Both the position numbers and the translations under genes were made by a program. 44,374 nt of DNA from the NCBI RefSeq assembly GCF_022829345.1, contig NZ_JAKSXV010000037.1:1-44374 (forward strand), given 5' to 3'. Position 1 is the first letter of the stretch. Each line of letters starts with the position of its first letter. Below, one piece after another: positions 34,853 through 42,477 of the stretch. Under the pieces are notes generated by a model. The model made no database searches and was not told where the DNA came from. It saw only the letters and a list, made by a program, of their open reading frames with translations. This DNA is from Methylobacterium sp. J-090. Its GTDB lineage: Bacteria; Pseudomonadota; Alphaproteobacteria; Rhizobiales; Beijerinckiaceae.

Positions 34853-36553
34853 ATGTCGTCCGCCTCCCTGTCGCCCGCCCCGATGTCGTCCGCCCCGCTC
34901 GTCCTCGACCCCGCCCTCATCGAGGCCGCCGCCTCCGCCACGGCGTGGCCGTTCGAGGAGGCGCGCAAGCTGGTGGCGCGGCTGGAGCGGAGCCCCAAGA
35001 GCGAGGTGCTGTTCGAGACCGGCTACGGCCCCTCGGGGCTGCCGCATATCGGGACCTTTGGCGAGGTGGCGCGCACCTCCATGGTCCGCCACGCCTTCCG
35101 GGTGCTGACGAAGGACAGCGTACCGACGCGGCTCATCGCGTTCTCGGACGACATGGACGGCCTGCGCAAGGTGCCGGACAACGTGCCGAACAAGGAGATG
35201 CTGATCCGCGCGCTGAACCAGCCCCTGACCCGGGTGCCGGACCCGTTCGGCACACATGAGAGCTTCGGCGCGCACAACAACGCGGAGCTGCGCCGCTTCC
35301 TCGACGCCTTCGGCTTCGACTACGAGTTCCGCTCGGCCACCGAATGCTACAAGGCCGGCCTGTTCGACACGGCCCTGCTGACGGTGCTGGAGCGCTACGA
35401 CGCCGTCATGGCGATCATGCTGCCGTCCCTGCGCGCCGAGCGCTCGGCGAGCTACTCGCCGTTCCTGCCGATCCACCCGGTCACCGGCGAAGTGATGCAG
35501 GTCGCCATCGACGAGGTGCGGGTCTCGGCCGGCACCCTGGTGTGGCGCGACCCGAAGACGGGGGAGGCCTACGAGACCCCGGTCACGGGCGGCCACGCCA
35601 AGCTGCAATGGAAGCCCGACTGGGCCATGCGCTGGGTGGCGCTCGGCATCGATTACGAGATGGCGGGCAAGGACCTCATCGATTCCGTGAAGCTCTCGGG
35701 CGAGATCGCCCGCGCGCTCGGGGCCGAGCCACCGGAGGGGTTCAACTACGAGCTCTTCCTCGACAAGGAAGGCCGCAAGATCTCGAAGTCGAAGGGCAAC
35801 GGCCTGTCCATCGACGACTGGCTCGTCTACGGCACCACCGACAGCCTCGCGCTATTCATGTACAACAAGCCCCGCGAGGCCAAGCGCCTGTTCGTGGAGA
35901 TGATCCCGCGCCAGGTCGACGATTACTTGGGCTTCCTCGAAAAGTATCCCGGCCAGGCGCCGGCCCAGCAGCTCGGCAACCCGGTCTGGCACCTGCACGC
36001 AGGCCAGCCGCCGGCGGCCGAGGCCGTGGGCAAGGGCGGCGCCCTGAACTTCGCCATGCTCCTCAACCTCGCGGCGGTGGCCAACACCGAGGACCCCGCC
36101 GTGCTGTGGGGCTTCATCCGCCGCTACGATCCGGCCGTGGGGCCGCAGACCCATCCGGTGCTGGCCCGGCTCGTCGGCCATGCGCTGGCCTATTATCGCG
36201 AAGTGGTGCGGCCGCAGAAGACCTACCGGGTGGCGACGGAGGCGGAAGCGGCGGCGCTGGCCGACCTGTCCGAGACCCTGGCGGCGCACGAGGGCTCGAC
36301 CGATCCGGAGGGGCTTCAGGCCGTCGTCTACGAGGTCGGGCGCCGGCACTTCCCCGACCTCTCGGGCAAGGCCAAGAGCCCGGACGGGCGCCCCGGCGTG
36401 TCGCAGGCGTGGTTCACCACGATCTACAACGTGCTGTTCGGCGAGGCGCGCGGCCCCCGCTTCGGCTCGTTCGTCGCCCTCTACGGCGTGGCCGAGACCC
36501 GGGCGCTCATCGCAGAGGCTCTTTCGGGCGCTTTCGTCTCCCCGGCGGCCTGA
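34853..36553 (+). CDS. lysS: Lysyl-tRNA synthetase, class I
   Basis: It charges tRNA-Lys. Alphaproteobacteria use the archaeal-like class I enzyme, which fits this sequence. The Rossmann-fold signatures are [12 protein letters not shown] (HIGT at 65-68) and KISKSKG (309-315). [17 protein letters not shown] and [19 protein letters not shown] are family-specific. The 566-residue length is normal. ATG 34853 is used; GTG 34847 two codons earlier and ATG 34883 are alternatives. A sigma-70-type promoter lies 43 bases upstream. The gene is followed by about 90 bases without features, then the terminator side of a minus-strand small RNA. Confidence 0.95.
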   Translation: MSSASLSPAPMSSAPLVLDPALIEAAASATAWPFEEARKLVARLERSPKSEVLFETGYGPSGLPHIGTFGEVARTSMVRHAFRVLTKDSVPTRLIAFSDDMDGLRKVPDNVPNKEMLIRALNQPLTRVPDPFGTHESFGAHNNAELRRFLDAFGFDYEFRSATECYKAGLFDTALLTVLERYDAVMAIMLPSLRAERSASYSPFLPIHPVTGEVMQVAIDEVRVSAGTLVWRDPKTGEAYETPVTGGHAKLQWKPDWAMRWVALGIDYEMAGKDLIDSVKLSGEIARALGAEPPEGFNYELFLDKEGRKISKSKGNGLSIDDWLVYGTTDSLALFMYNKPREAKRLFVEMIPRQVDDYLGFLEKYPGQAPAQQLGNPVWHLHAGQPPAAEAVGKGGALNFAMLLNLAAVANTEDPAVLWGFIRRYDPAVGPQTHPVLARLVGHALAYYREVVRPQKTYRVATEAEAAALADLSETLAAHEGSTDPEGLQAVVYEVGRRHFPDLSGKAKSPDGRPGVSQAWFTTIYNVLFGEARGPRFGSFVALYGVAETRALIAEALSGAFVSPAA

Positions 36554-36645
36554 GACGGCAACAAAAACCCACACCCCGGCCGATCGGCGCATCATTGTGC
36601 TTGTCGTTGCCGGGGCGGAGAGCTAGAAGCCTGCCTCACCGAAGA

Positions 36646-36742
36646 CGAAAAAAGGCCGCCCCGGTGAGGGAGCGGCCCGAAGTCTAGGGAGGAAACGCCC
36701 AAGAAGGGCACACCGCGGCGACGCCATCGCTGCGGTGCATGA
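36646..36742 (-). ncRNA. Small RNA gene, family copy 1
   Basis: Read on the minus strand, the RNA has three elements. SL1 is CACCGC-A-GCGA, loop TGGCG, TCGC-C-GCGGTG (36711-36737). SL2 is GCCC-TTCTT-GGGC. A single-stranded GTTTCCTCCCTAGACTTC (CCTCCC at 36692-36687) follows, then a terminator GGCCGC...GCGGCC with TTTTTT (36653-36648). A second gene at 41,120-41,212 on the plus strand shares SL2 and the linker exactly and keeps the SL1 loop and inner stem, while the SL1 outer stem changes on both arms. No protein frame fits. The 5' end is unknown. It could match an already named alphaproteobacterial sRNA family, which I cannot check. Confidence 0.75.
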
Positions 36743-36844
36743 GAATGAAATGCCATTTTGCACTGCACCCGACAATGCCCCGAATGGGGGAGGGGGCATG
36801 CGTGAAACGCATTGAAACGGTTCCAGGGTCACGCCGGTGCGGGA

Positions 36845-37729
36845 TCACCCTGCCGTCGGTGGCAGGCCGAGCTGGTCGAGGCTCAGGTCCCAGACCCGCT
36901 CCTGCAGCGCGCGGTCGGCGGCCCGGCGTGAGGTCGCCACCGGCCGCGAGCGGGTGAAGTAGAGCCCCGTCACCCCGTCCAGTTCCGGCGCGCTGGCCAC
37001 GTGGATCGAGGTGGCCGCGCCCTCGACCGGCGATGTCATGAACGGCCTGATCAGGCGCCAGCCGAGGCCGAACCAGCCCCCGGTGCCGGCGGCGAATCCA
37101 CTCGCGATGACCCCGGGATGCAGGGCGTTCACCGTCACGCCTGTGCCGGCCAGCCGGCGGGCGAGGGCTCCCGTGAACAGCACGTTGCCGAGCTTGGCCT
37201 GAGAATAGACCGTCATGGCGGAGAAACGGCGGGCGTGGCCGATATCGTCGAGCGCGATGCGCCCGCGGGTGTGCGCCGCAGAGGCGACGTTGACGATGCG
37301 CGAGGGCGCGCTCGCCTTCAGCAGGTCGAGGAGTTCGAGGCTCAGGAGCACGTAGGCGAGGTGATCGAGGGCCCAGGTGCGCTCGATCCCGTCCGCGGTT
37401 AGCCGATGCGTGTCGAAGATGGCGCCGGCATTGTTCACCAGCACGTCGAGGCGGGGATAGAGCGCCCGGACCTCGCCGGCGAGGCGCCGGACCTCCGCCT
37501 GCACGGCGAGATCCCCGACGAAGGGATCGATCCGCGCCCCCGGGACGGCGGCCCGGATGCGTTCGGCGGCGGCCCGCGTCCGCGTGGCGTCGCGCCCGAC
37601 GAGGCCGACCCGGGCGCCCTTCCGGGCGAGCCCCAGGGCGGTCTCGAAGCCGATGCCGGAGGTGGCGCCGGTGACGAGGCCAATCCTGACCCGTCGCGGC
37701 ACCCCTTCGGTCATGGCTTCGGACGTCAT
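36845..37729 (-). CDS. Short-chain dehydrogenase/reductase
   Basis: This 294-residue NAD(P)-dependent oxidoreductase has GLVTGATSGIGFETA (about 17-31, the TGxxxGIG cofactor motif), LVNNAGAIF (NNAG), and the catalytic Ser, Tyr and Lys in IVNVASAAH and YSQAKLGN (YxxxK). It resembles the retinol-dehydrogenase/WWOX-like group, to which HPGVIASGFAAGTGGWFGL also fits. ATG 37729 starts five bases after the DUF1328 stop, so the two are co-transcribed; ATG 37714 is an alternative. Neither start has a strong ribosome-binding site, which suggests translational coupling. The substrate is unknown. Confidence 0.88.
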   Translation of the reverse strand: MTSEAMTEGVPRRVRIGLVTGATSGIGFETALGLARKGARVGLVGRDATRTRAAAERIRAAVPGARIDPFVGDLAVQAEVRRLAGEVRALYPRLDVLVNNAGAIFDTHRLTADGIERTWALDHLAYVLLSLELLDLLKASAPSRIVNVASAAHTRGRIALDDIGHARRFSAMTVYSQAKLGNVLFTGALARRLAGTGVTVNALHPGVIASGFAAGTGGWFGLGWRLIRPFMTSPVEGAATSIHVASAPELDGVTGLYFTRSRPVATSRRAADRALQERVWDLSLDQLGLPPTAG

Positions 37730-37733
37730 GGCG

Positions 37734-37913
37734 TCAGAACACCGCCTGCCCGACGGCGAAGGCCACCACCACGATGACGATCGCCACCACGAGGAACAGG
37801 CCGAACAGGATGCGGGCGAGGGAACCGGCGCCCGAGGCGATGCCGGTGAAGCCGAGACCACCCGCGATGAGGGAGATCACGAAACAGATGAGGGCCCATT
37901 TCAACAGGGTCAT
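37734..37913 (-). CDS. DUF1328 small membrane protein
   Basis: The 59-residue product ([20 protein letters not shown], then [20 protein letters not shown]) has two membrane segments and is a textbook member of the DUF1328/UPF0391 (YtjA) family, by its [19 protein letters not shown] start and its LAKILF-like middle. The function is not known; members are often induced by stress. An EcfG-like promoter lies about 33 bases upstream. The SDR gene follows after five bases. An upstream in-frame start would add 21 residues unlike the family, so ATG 37913 is preferred. Confidence 0.9.
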   Translation of the reverse strand: MTLLKWALICFVISLIAGGLGFTGIASGAGSLARILFGLFLVVAIVIVVVAFAVGQAVF

Positions 37914-37945
37914 GCGCAGCACTCCAGCACGCGGAATCGAGCGAT

Positions 37946-37970
37946 AACCCCGCGGCCACGCTTCCGTTCC
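37946..37970 (-). promoter_or_regulatory. EcfG-like (general stress) promoter of DUF1328
   Basis: On the minus strand GGAAC (37970-37966) is followed after 16 bases by GGTT (37949-37946). This matches the alphaproteobacterial general-stress consensus GGAAC-N16/17-CGTT except for one base. The distance to the DUF1328 start codon (37913) is appropriate. Confidence 0.55.
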
Positions 37971-38015
37971 CGCCAAGCTCGCGGATCGTGTCCCGCGCGC
38001 CGATTTTCCGGAGGG

Positions 38016-39338
38016 TCAGGGCGTCGGGCGGCGTTCTGCCCGCGCCAGCAGGATCTCCGCCAGGGCGTGATAAAGCCCTTCCCGGCACACGGATTTCGAG
38101 ACGGCGTCACTGATGAGGGCAGCGACCATCAGGGGAATCATCAGGGCGTGGTCCTGGGTCATCTCGGTGACGATGACGAAGGCGGTGATGGGCGCCTGGA
38201 GGGCGCCGGTGAGATAGGCGACCATGCCGACGAGGACGAGGGCGGCCACGGGCACCCCCGGAAACAGGCCCTGGATTGCGGCCCCGAGCCCGGCGCCGAC
38301 GCTGAGGGAGGGGGCGAACAGGCCGCCCGGAATGCCGCTGACGGCCGAGAACAGGGTCGCGAGGAACTTCAGGGGCGCGAAGTCGGGGGTCCCTCCACCC
38401 GTCCCGTGCAGGAGGGCGCGGGCCTCCTCGTAGCCGGTGCCGTAGACGGCGCCGCCCGAGGCGAGGCCGCACAGGGCGACGCCGAGGCCGCAGGCCACCG
38501 CGAAGGCGACGGGCCGGCGCGCGATGATCGCGCCGGGGCGTCCGGGCAGCCCGCGCGCGAACAGGATGACGATGCGGGCGAACAGGCCGCCCGCCAGTCC
38601 GCCGAGGGCGCCCAGCACCGGCACGGCGAGCCAGCCGGGGCCGAACGGCAGGGTCGTGCCCGACGTGCCGAAGTAGGTGTAGTTTCCGGTGATCGCCAGG
38701 GCGGTCAGGCCCGCCGCCACGATGGCCGCCACGATGAGGCCGCCGGTCCGGGCCTCGTAGGCGCGCCCGAGCTCCTCGATGCCGAAGACGATCCCGGCGA
38801 TCGGCGTGTTGAAGGCGGCGGCGACACCGGCGGCCCCTCCGGCGAGGATGAGGCCGGGCTGGCGGTGCGGGGTCAGGTGGCCGACGGCGGCCATGATCGC
38901 CGCGCCGACCTGGACGGTCGGCCCCTCGCGCCCCGTGGAAGCACCGAACAGGAGACCGAGCGCCATCACCACGATCTTGCCGGCGGCCGTGCGCAGGGAG
39001 ACCAGGGCCCGGCGCAGGGACACGTTCGCGGTGTGGCGCGCCGCGATCACCTGGGGAATGCCCGACCCTTGCGAATTCGGGAACACCGTGCGGGCGAGGT
39101 GGGTGCACAGGCCGAAGCCCAGGGGCGTCACCGCGAGGGCCACCCAGGGCGACAGGGACAGGGCCGCGCGAAACCCCTCCTGCGCCGCATCGGCGAGCTT
39201 GGCCATCCCCACCGCGGCGAGGCCGACCCCGATGCCGCCCAGAAGAAACATGAGCCGCCGCCGCCAGAGGGCGAAGGCGTCGGCCGCCCCGCCACGCAGG
39301 CGCTGGATGGCGGGGCGGTCGCGGAGGCGGGGCTGCAT
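38016..39338 (-). CDS. clcA: ClC family chloride transporter
   Basis: The 440-residue protein has the full set of ClC signatures: GSGIP (91-95, anion-coordinating Ser), GREGP (136-140, with gating Glu138), IEE (187-189, the position of the proton Glu of ClC exchangers) and GIPGGLFAPSL (GxFxP). AYLTGALQAPITAF carries the region where the coordinating Tyr lies in model ClCs. These point to a proton-coupled anion exchanger without CBS domains. ATG 39338 is preferred over a more upstream, Arg-rich start. It lies 70 bases after the photolyase stop and may be co-transcribed. Roles in acid resistance or anion balance are known for the family, not shown here. Confidence 0.92.
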   Translation of the reverse strand: MQPRLRDRPAIQRLRGGAADAFALWRRRLMFLLGGIGVGLAAVGMAKLADAAQEGFRAALSLSPWVALAVTPLGFGLCTHLARTVFPNSQGSGIPQVIAARHTANVSLRRALVSLRTAAGKIVVMALGLLFGASTGREGPTVQVGAAIMAAVGHLTPHRQPGLILAGGAAGVAAAFNTPIAGIVFGIEELGRAYEARTGGLIVAAIVAAGLTALAITGNYTYFGTSGTTLPFGPGWLAVPVLGALGGLAGGLFARIVILFARGLPGRPGAIIARRPVAFAVACGLGVALCGLASGGAVYGTGYEEARALLHGTGGGTPDFAPLKFLATLFSAVSGIPGGLFAPSLSVGAGLGAAIQGLFPGVPVAALVLVGMVAYLTGALQAPITAFVIVTEMTQDHALMIPLMVAALISDAVSKSVCREGLYHALAEILLARAERRPTP

Positions 39339-39408
39339 GATCGGGTTCCGGCGACGGCGCTGACGGCGTCTCACGCAAGGCGCATACCCGGTGCCGGGCC
39401 GCGCGTCG

Positions 39409-40806
39409 TCACCCTTCCTTCGTTTCGGCCGCGCACAGGTTCGCGACGGTCTTCAGGTAGGCCTTGGCGTCGAATTTCCTCAAGGAGTTCTCGCTCTGGT
39501 AGCGCACGGTGCCGAACACCTTGCGCCGGGCCCAGGGGCGGTCGTGCAGGCCGTAGACCCAGGCGACGTTGGTGAACGAGTTGGCGTCGCGCCCGTCGAG
39601 GAAATAGCGGTTGTTGAGGCGCAGGGTGCGCGCGAAGCCCTCCTCGGGCGAGGGCGACCAGTCGAGGATCTTCTTGCCCCAGTACATGCGCAGGTGGTTG
39701 TGCATGTAGCCGGTCTCGCGCATCTCGGCCTGGGCGGCATTCCAATAGGTGTCGTGGGTCTTGCCCTCGGCGAGCTGGCGCTCGGTGTAGGTGTGGGGCC
39801 GGGGATCGTCGGCGTGCTCGGCGAGGGTCTTGCGCGCCCATTCGGGCACGGCGTCCGCGTAGGAATCGTAGCCTTTCGTGTAGTGGACGTGGTTCATGGC
39901 GAGCTCGCGCCGGACGATGAGTTCCTCGAGATAGGCGGTCTTGTCCTCGTCCCCGCCGGTCCCGGCGGCGCGCACCGCGAGCGCGATCTCCACGGGCGAG
40001 ATCTGTCCGAAATGCAGGTAGGGGCTCATGTGCGAGGCCGCCCCCGCCTCGGGCCTGTTGCGCTCGGTCCCGTAGGTGGCGAACGGACCGGCGAGGTAGG
40101 CCGCGAGACGCCGCCGCGCTTCCGTCTCGCCCCCCGTGAAGCGCCTCACCGGGGGCACGTCCCGGTCGAGGGTCATGCCGGCGAGCACCGCGTCCGGATC
40201 GGAGATGTCGATCTCAGGTTCCGGCAGGCCGCGCCCGGCCCTGTGCTTCACCGTGCGCTCGGACAGGCCCACGATGTAGCTGTCGAACAGGCGGTTGAGC
40301 TTCGGGCGCAGGGTGCGGGCGGCGTATTCGTGCTTCCCCGAGGCCACCTCGACGGGGACGACGACATCGCCTTCCACCTGGACGATGCGGGTCTCCACCG
40401 TTTTCCCGATCTCCCCGTACCAGCGCTTCTGGATGGCGAGGTAGCCCCGGTCGAGGACGAGGAGGGCGGCGTCGCGGGCGAGATCGATGGCGATGTCGGC
40501 CGGGGATGCCTTGCGCAGGCAGAAGCCGATCCCGCGCTTGTCGAGGCCGCGCTTCACGTCGGCCAGGCCCTGGAGCAGGAAGGCGTAGTGCCGGGCATTG
40601 GCCTCGGGAAAGCCGTTGGCCCCGTCGAGGAGGCCGAAGCAGGCGAGGACCGGCACGCCGAGGCGGTTGGCCTCCGTGACGGCGTATTCCAGGGCCGGGT
40701 TGAAATGCGCGCGATTCGCCTGCTGGAGCAGGTAGAGGACGTAGGTCCCCCCTTCGTTCGGCGCCACGTCGTTGAGGACCCTGATTCGTCCCGCCTGTAT
40801 CGCCAT
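39409..40806 (-). CDS. Class II CPD photolyase
   Basis: It repairs cyclobutane pyrimidine dimers with light, using FAD. The 465-residue product begins at ATG 40806 (MAIQAGRIRVLNDV). The N-terminal Rossmann domain includes LYLLQQANRAHFNPALEYAV. The C-terminal FAD domain has ASHMSPYLHFGQISP, ELIVRRELAMNHVHYTKGYD, and the class II block from MRETGYMHNHLRMYWGKKIL to DGRDANSFTNVAW and GLHDRPWARRKVFGTVRY. These differ from class I photolyases and match the class II (animal/plant/some bacteria) group. Sun-exposed leaf-surface bacteria often carry one. It is divergent from small RNA copy 2, about 310 bases away. Confidence 0.92.
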   Translation of the reverse strand: MAIQAGRIRVLNDVAPNEGGTYVLYLLQQANRAHFNPALEYAVTEANRLGVPVLACFGLLDGANGFPEANARHYAFLLQGLADVKRGLDKRGIGFCLRKASPADIAIDLARDAALLVLDRGYLAIQKRWYGEIGKTVETRIVQVEGDVVVPVEVASGKHEYAARTLRPKLNRLFDSYIVGLSERTVKHRAGRGLPEPEIDISDPDAVLAGMTLDRDVPPVRRFTGGETEARRRLAAYLAGPFATYGTERNRPEAGAASHMSPYLHFGQISPVEIALAVRAAGTGGDEDKTAYLEELIVRRELAMNHVHYTKGYDSYADAVPEWARKTLAEHADDPRPHTYTERQLAEGKTHDTYWNAAQAEMRETGYMHNHLRMYWGKKILDWSPSPEEGFARTLRLNNRYFLDGRDANSFTNVAWVYGLHDRPWARRKVFGTVRYQSENSLRKFDAKAYLKTVANLCAAETKEG

Positions 40807-41119
40807 CGGTGGCCGTCGCTTTCCTGTGGTGCTGAAAAAGTAGGGCGTCGCTCCGCGCGCGGGCGGTGATGGATGGCCGCAGATCCGTTCCGGCGGACAT
40901 CCGGGGATGTCTCCGGGCAGGCGTCCGAAAATCGTTCTCCCGCAAGGCTTTGCGCGCATCTCACCCGGGTCCGCGAACGCATCGGGACCGGCTTCGAGCA
41001 GCCGAAAGCGCCTGCGTCATTTTGGATACAGAATCGTCCGAATGTGCGCACCGGCACGAAAAGCGACAGGGGTGCTGCCCCAATGACCTTGCAATTCCGT
41101 GTGGGAGGATCAGATTGTG
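40807..41119. other. Intergenic region between photolyase and small RNA 2
   Basis: No protein is convincing here. A short palindrome GACATCC-GG-GGATGTC lies around 40,896-40,911 and could bind a regulator of the photolyase gene. TTGCAA at 41,089-41,094 could be the -35 box of the small RNA, but the matching -10 box (CAGATT near 41,111) is weak. Confidence 0.35.
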
Positions 41120-41212
41120 CATTGCGGGAACGCGATGGCGTCGCGCTCCCGCTGCCCTTCTTGGGCGTTTCCTCCCTAGACTTCGGGCCGCTCTTCGGAG
41201 CGGCCTTTTTTC
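41120..41212 (+). ncRNA. Small RNA gene, family copy 2
   Basis: SL1 is GCGGGA-A-CGCGA, loop TGGCG, TCGCG-C-TCCCGC (41124-41152). SL2 is GCCC-TTCTT-GGGC (41154-41166). The unpaired GTTTCCTCCCTAGACTTC follows (CCTCCC at 41171-41176), then the terminator GGCCGCTC-TTCG-GAGCGGCC and TTTTTT (41186-41211). Compared with copy 1 on the other strand, the outer SL1 stem differs on both arms while pairing is kept, the terminator stem differs likewise, and the linker is identical. Such compensatory change supports a functional RNA. The exposed CCTCCC could mask Shine-Dalgarno sequences of target mRNAs. The neighbouring TRAP-binding-protein gene converges on it. Confidence 0.8.
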
Positions 41213-41225
41213 TGTTTCGAACCCG

Positions 41226-42335
41226 TCAGCCCCGGGCGCGGGCGCGGATCATGAAGTTGTCGTAGGTGTACTCGGCGACCTGGAACCAGAGGTATTCCTC
41301 GTTCCGGAAGGTCCGCATCGCCTCGTAGATCCGCTTGAAGTCGGGATTCTTGGCCGCGATCTCGTTGTAGACGTCCGTCGCGGCCTTCAGGGCCGCCTCC
41401 ATCACGTCCTGGGGGAACGGGCGCAACTGCGCCCCGGCGGCGACAAGACGGCGGAGCGCCTTCGGGTTGCGCGCGTCGTAGCGGGCCTGGACCTCAGCGT
41501 GGACCTGGGCGGCGGAGGCCCGCAGGATCGCCTGGTAGGTCTTGGGCAGGGCCTTCCACGCCTCGGCGTTGAACCAGACGTGCTGGAGCGCCCCGCCCTC
41601 CCAGAAGCCCGGATAGTGATAGATCGGCGCGACCTTCTGGAGGCCGAGCTTCTCGTCGTCATAGGGGCCGATCCATTCGGCGGCGTCCAGGGTCCGGGCC
41701 TCGAAGCCCGCGTAGATCTCGGGGCCGGGGGTCGCCTGCGGCACGGCGCCGAGCTTGGCCAGGACCTGACCGCCGAGGCCGGCGATGCGCAGCTTGAGCC
41801 CCTGGAGATCGGCGACCGTCTTCACCTCCTTGCGGAACCAGCCGCCCATCTGCGCGCCGGTGTTGCCGGCGGGCAGCGCCACGAGGCCGTTGCGGGAAAA
41901 GATCTCGCCGAACAGGTCGGCGGCCCCGCCGTCGAGCCACCACGCGCTCTGGCCCCGGGCGTTGAGGCCGAACGGCACGGCGGCGGCGAGCGCGAAGCTG
42001 GGGTCCCTGGCCATGCCCTGGGTCGCCGAGGCGTAGCCCATCTCGACGGTGCGGGCGGCCACCGCGTCGAGGACGCCGCTCCCCGGCACCGGCTCGCCCG
42101 GCGCCTGCACGCCGATCTGGAAGCGCCCGTCCGTGGCCTCGGCCACGAGGCGGGCCAGGGTCTCGGCGCCGCCGAACAGGATGTCGAGGGTCTTGGGGTA
42201 GGCGCAGGCGAGGCGCCAGCGCAGCTCCGGCGCATTCTGGGCGAGGGCAGGGGCGGCGACGGCCGCCGCACCGCCGAGGCCGGCGGCCAGGAGGGCACGT
42301 CGCGGGAGGGCACGTCGCGGGAGAGATTGGGCCAT
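41226..42335 (-). CDS. TRAP transporter substrate-binding protein (DctP family)
   Basis: The 369-residue product has a twin-arginine-like signal (PRRALPRRALLAAGLGGAAA, cleavage near ALAQ). The mature part has DctP-family features: ELRWRLACAYPKTLDILFGG, GRFQIGVQAPGEPVPGSGVL, LKLRIAGLGGQVLAKLGAVP and EARTLDAAEWIGPYDDEKLG. This subgroup (with LGLQKVAPIYHYPGFWEGG) often binds 2-oxo or aromatic acids; the ligand here is unknown. ATG 42335 is chosen to give an intact signal peptide. No DctQ or DctM membrane subunit is nearby. A 15-bp tandem duplication inside the signal peptide repeats the RRALP part. Confidence 0.9.
   Translation of the reverse strand: MAQSLPRRALPRRALLAAGLGGAAAVAAPALAQNAPELRWRLACAYPKTLDILFGGAETLARLVAEATDGRFQIGVQAPGEPVPGSGVLDAVAARTVEMGYASATQGMARDPSFALAAAVPFGLNARGQSAWWLDGGAADLFGEIFSRNGLVALPAGNTGAQMGGWFRKEVKTVADLQGLKLRIAGLGGQVLAKLGAVPQATPGPEIYAGFEARTLDAAEWIGPYDDEKLGLQKVAPIYHYPGFWEGGALQHVWFNAEAWKALPKTYQAILRASAAQVHAEVQARYDARNPKALRRLVAAGAQLRPFPQDVMEAALKAATDVYNEIAAKNPDFKRIYEAMRTFRNEEYLWFQVAEYTYDNFMIRARARG
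42293..42322. repeat. 15-bp perfect tandem duplication in the TRAP signal peptide
   Basis: GGGCACGTCGCGGGA occurs twice in a row (42293-42307 and 42308-42322). On the minus strand it adds five residues, giving PRRALPRRALL with two twin-arginine pairs. The perfect identity suggests a recent event. Confidence 0.85.
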
Positions 42336-42435
42336 GACGCCTCGCTTCGATGTCGATCCACGCGCCATGGGATCGGCGCGGGCGGCCCGTCCGGCCGTCG
42401 GTTCACGAACGAGGACGCGCCCGAAACGATCCCGG

Positions 42436-42477
42436 GCGGCCCTATTCGGCGTCGCTGCGGCCCTATTTAGCGTAGCT
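42436..42477. repeat. 21-bp tandem duplication at a gene end
   Basis: Two 21-base units (42436-42456 and 42457-42477) match at 18 positions; each contains GCGGCCCTATT. On the minus strand the first-read unit includes the TAG stop of the binding-protein gene and the second repeats the same end. Confidence 0.8.

Noticed and set aside
36554..36660. lysS terminator on the plus strand
   Set aside because: The GGCCGC/GCGGCC hairpin here has its T-run only when read on the minus strand, so it belongs to small RNA copy 1, not to lysS.
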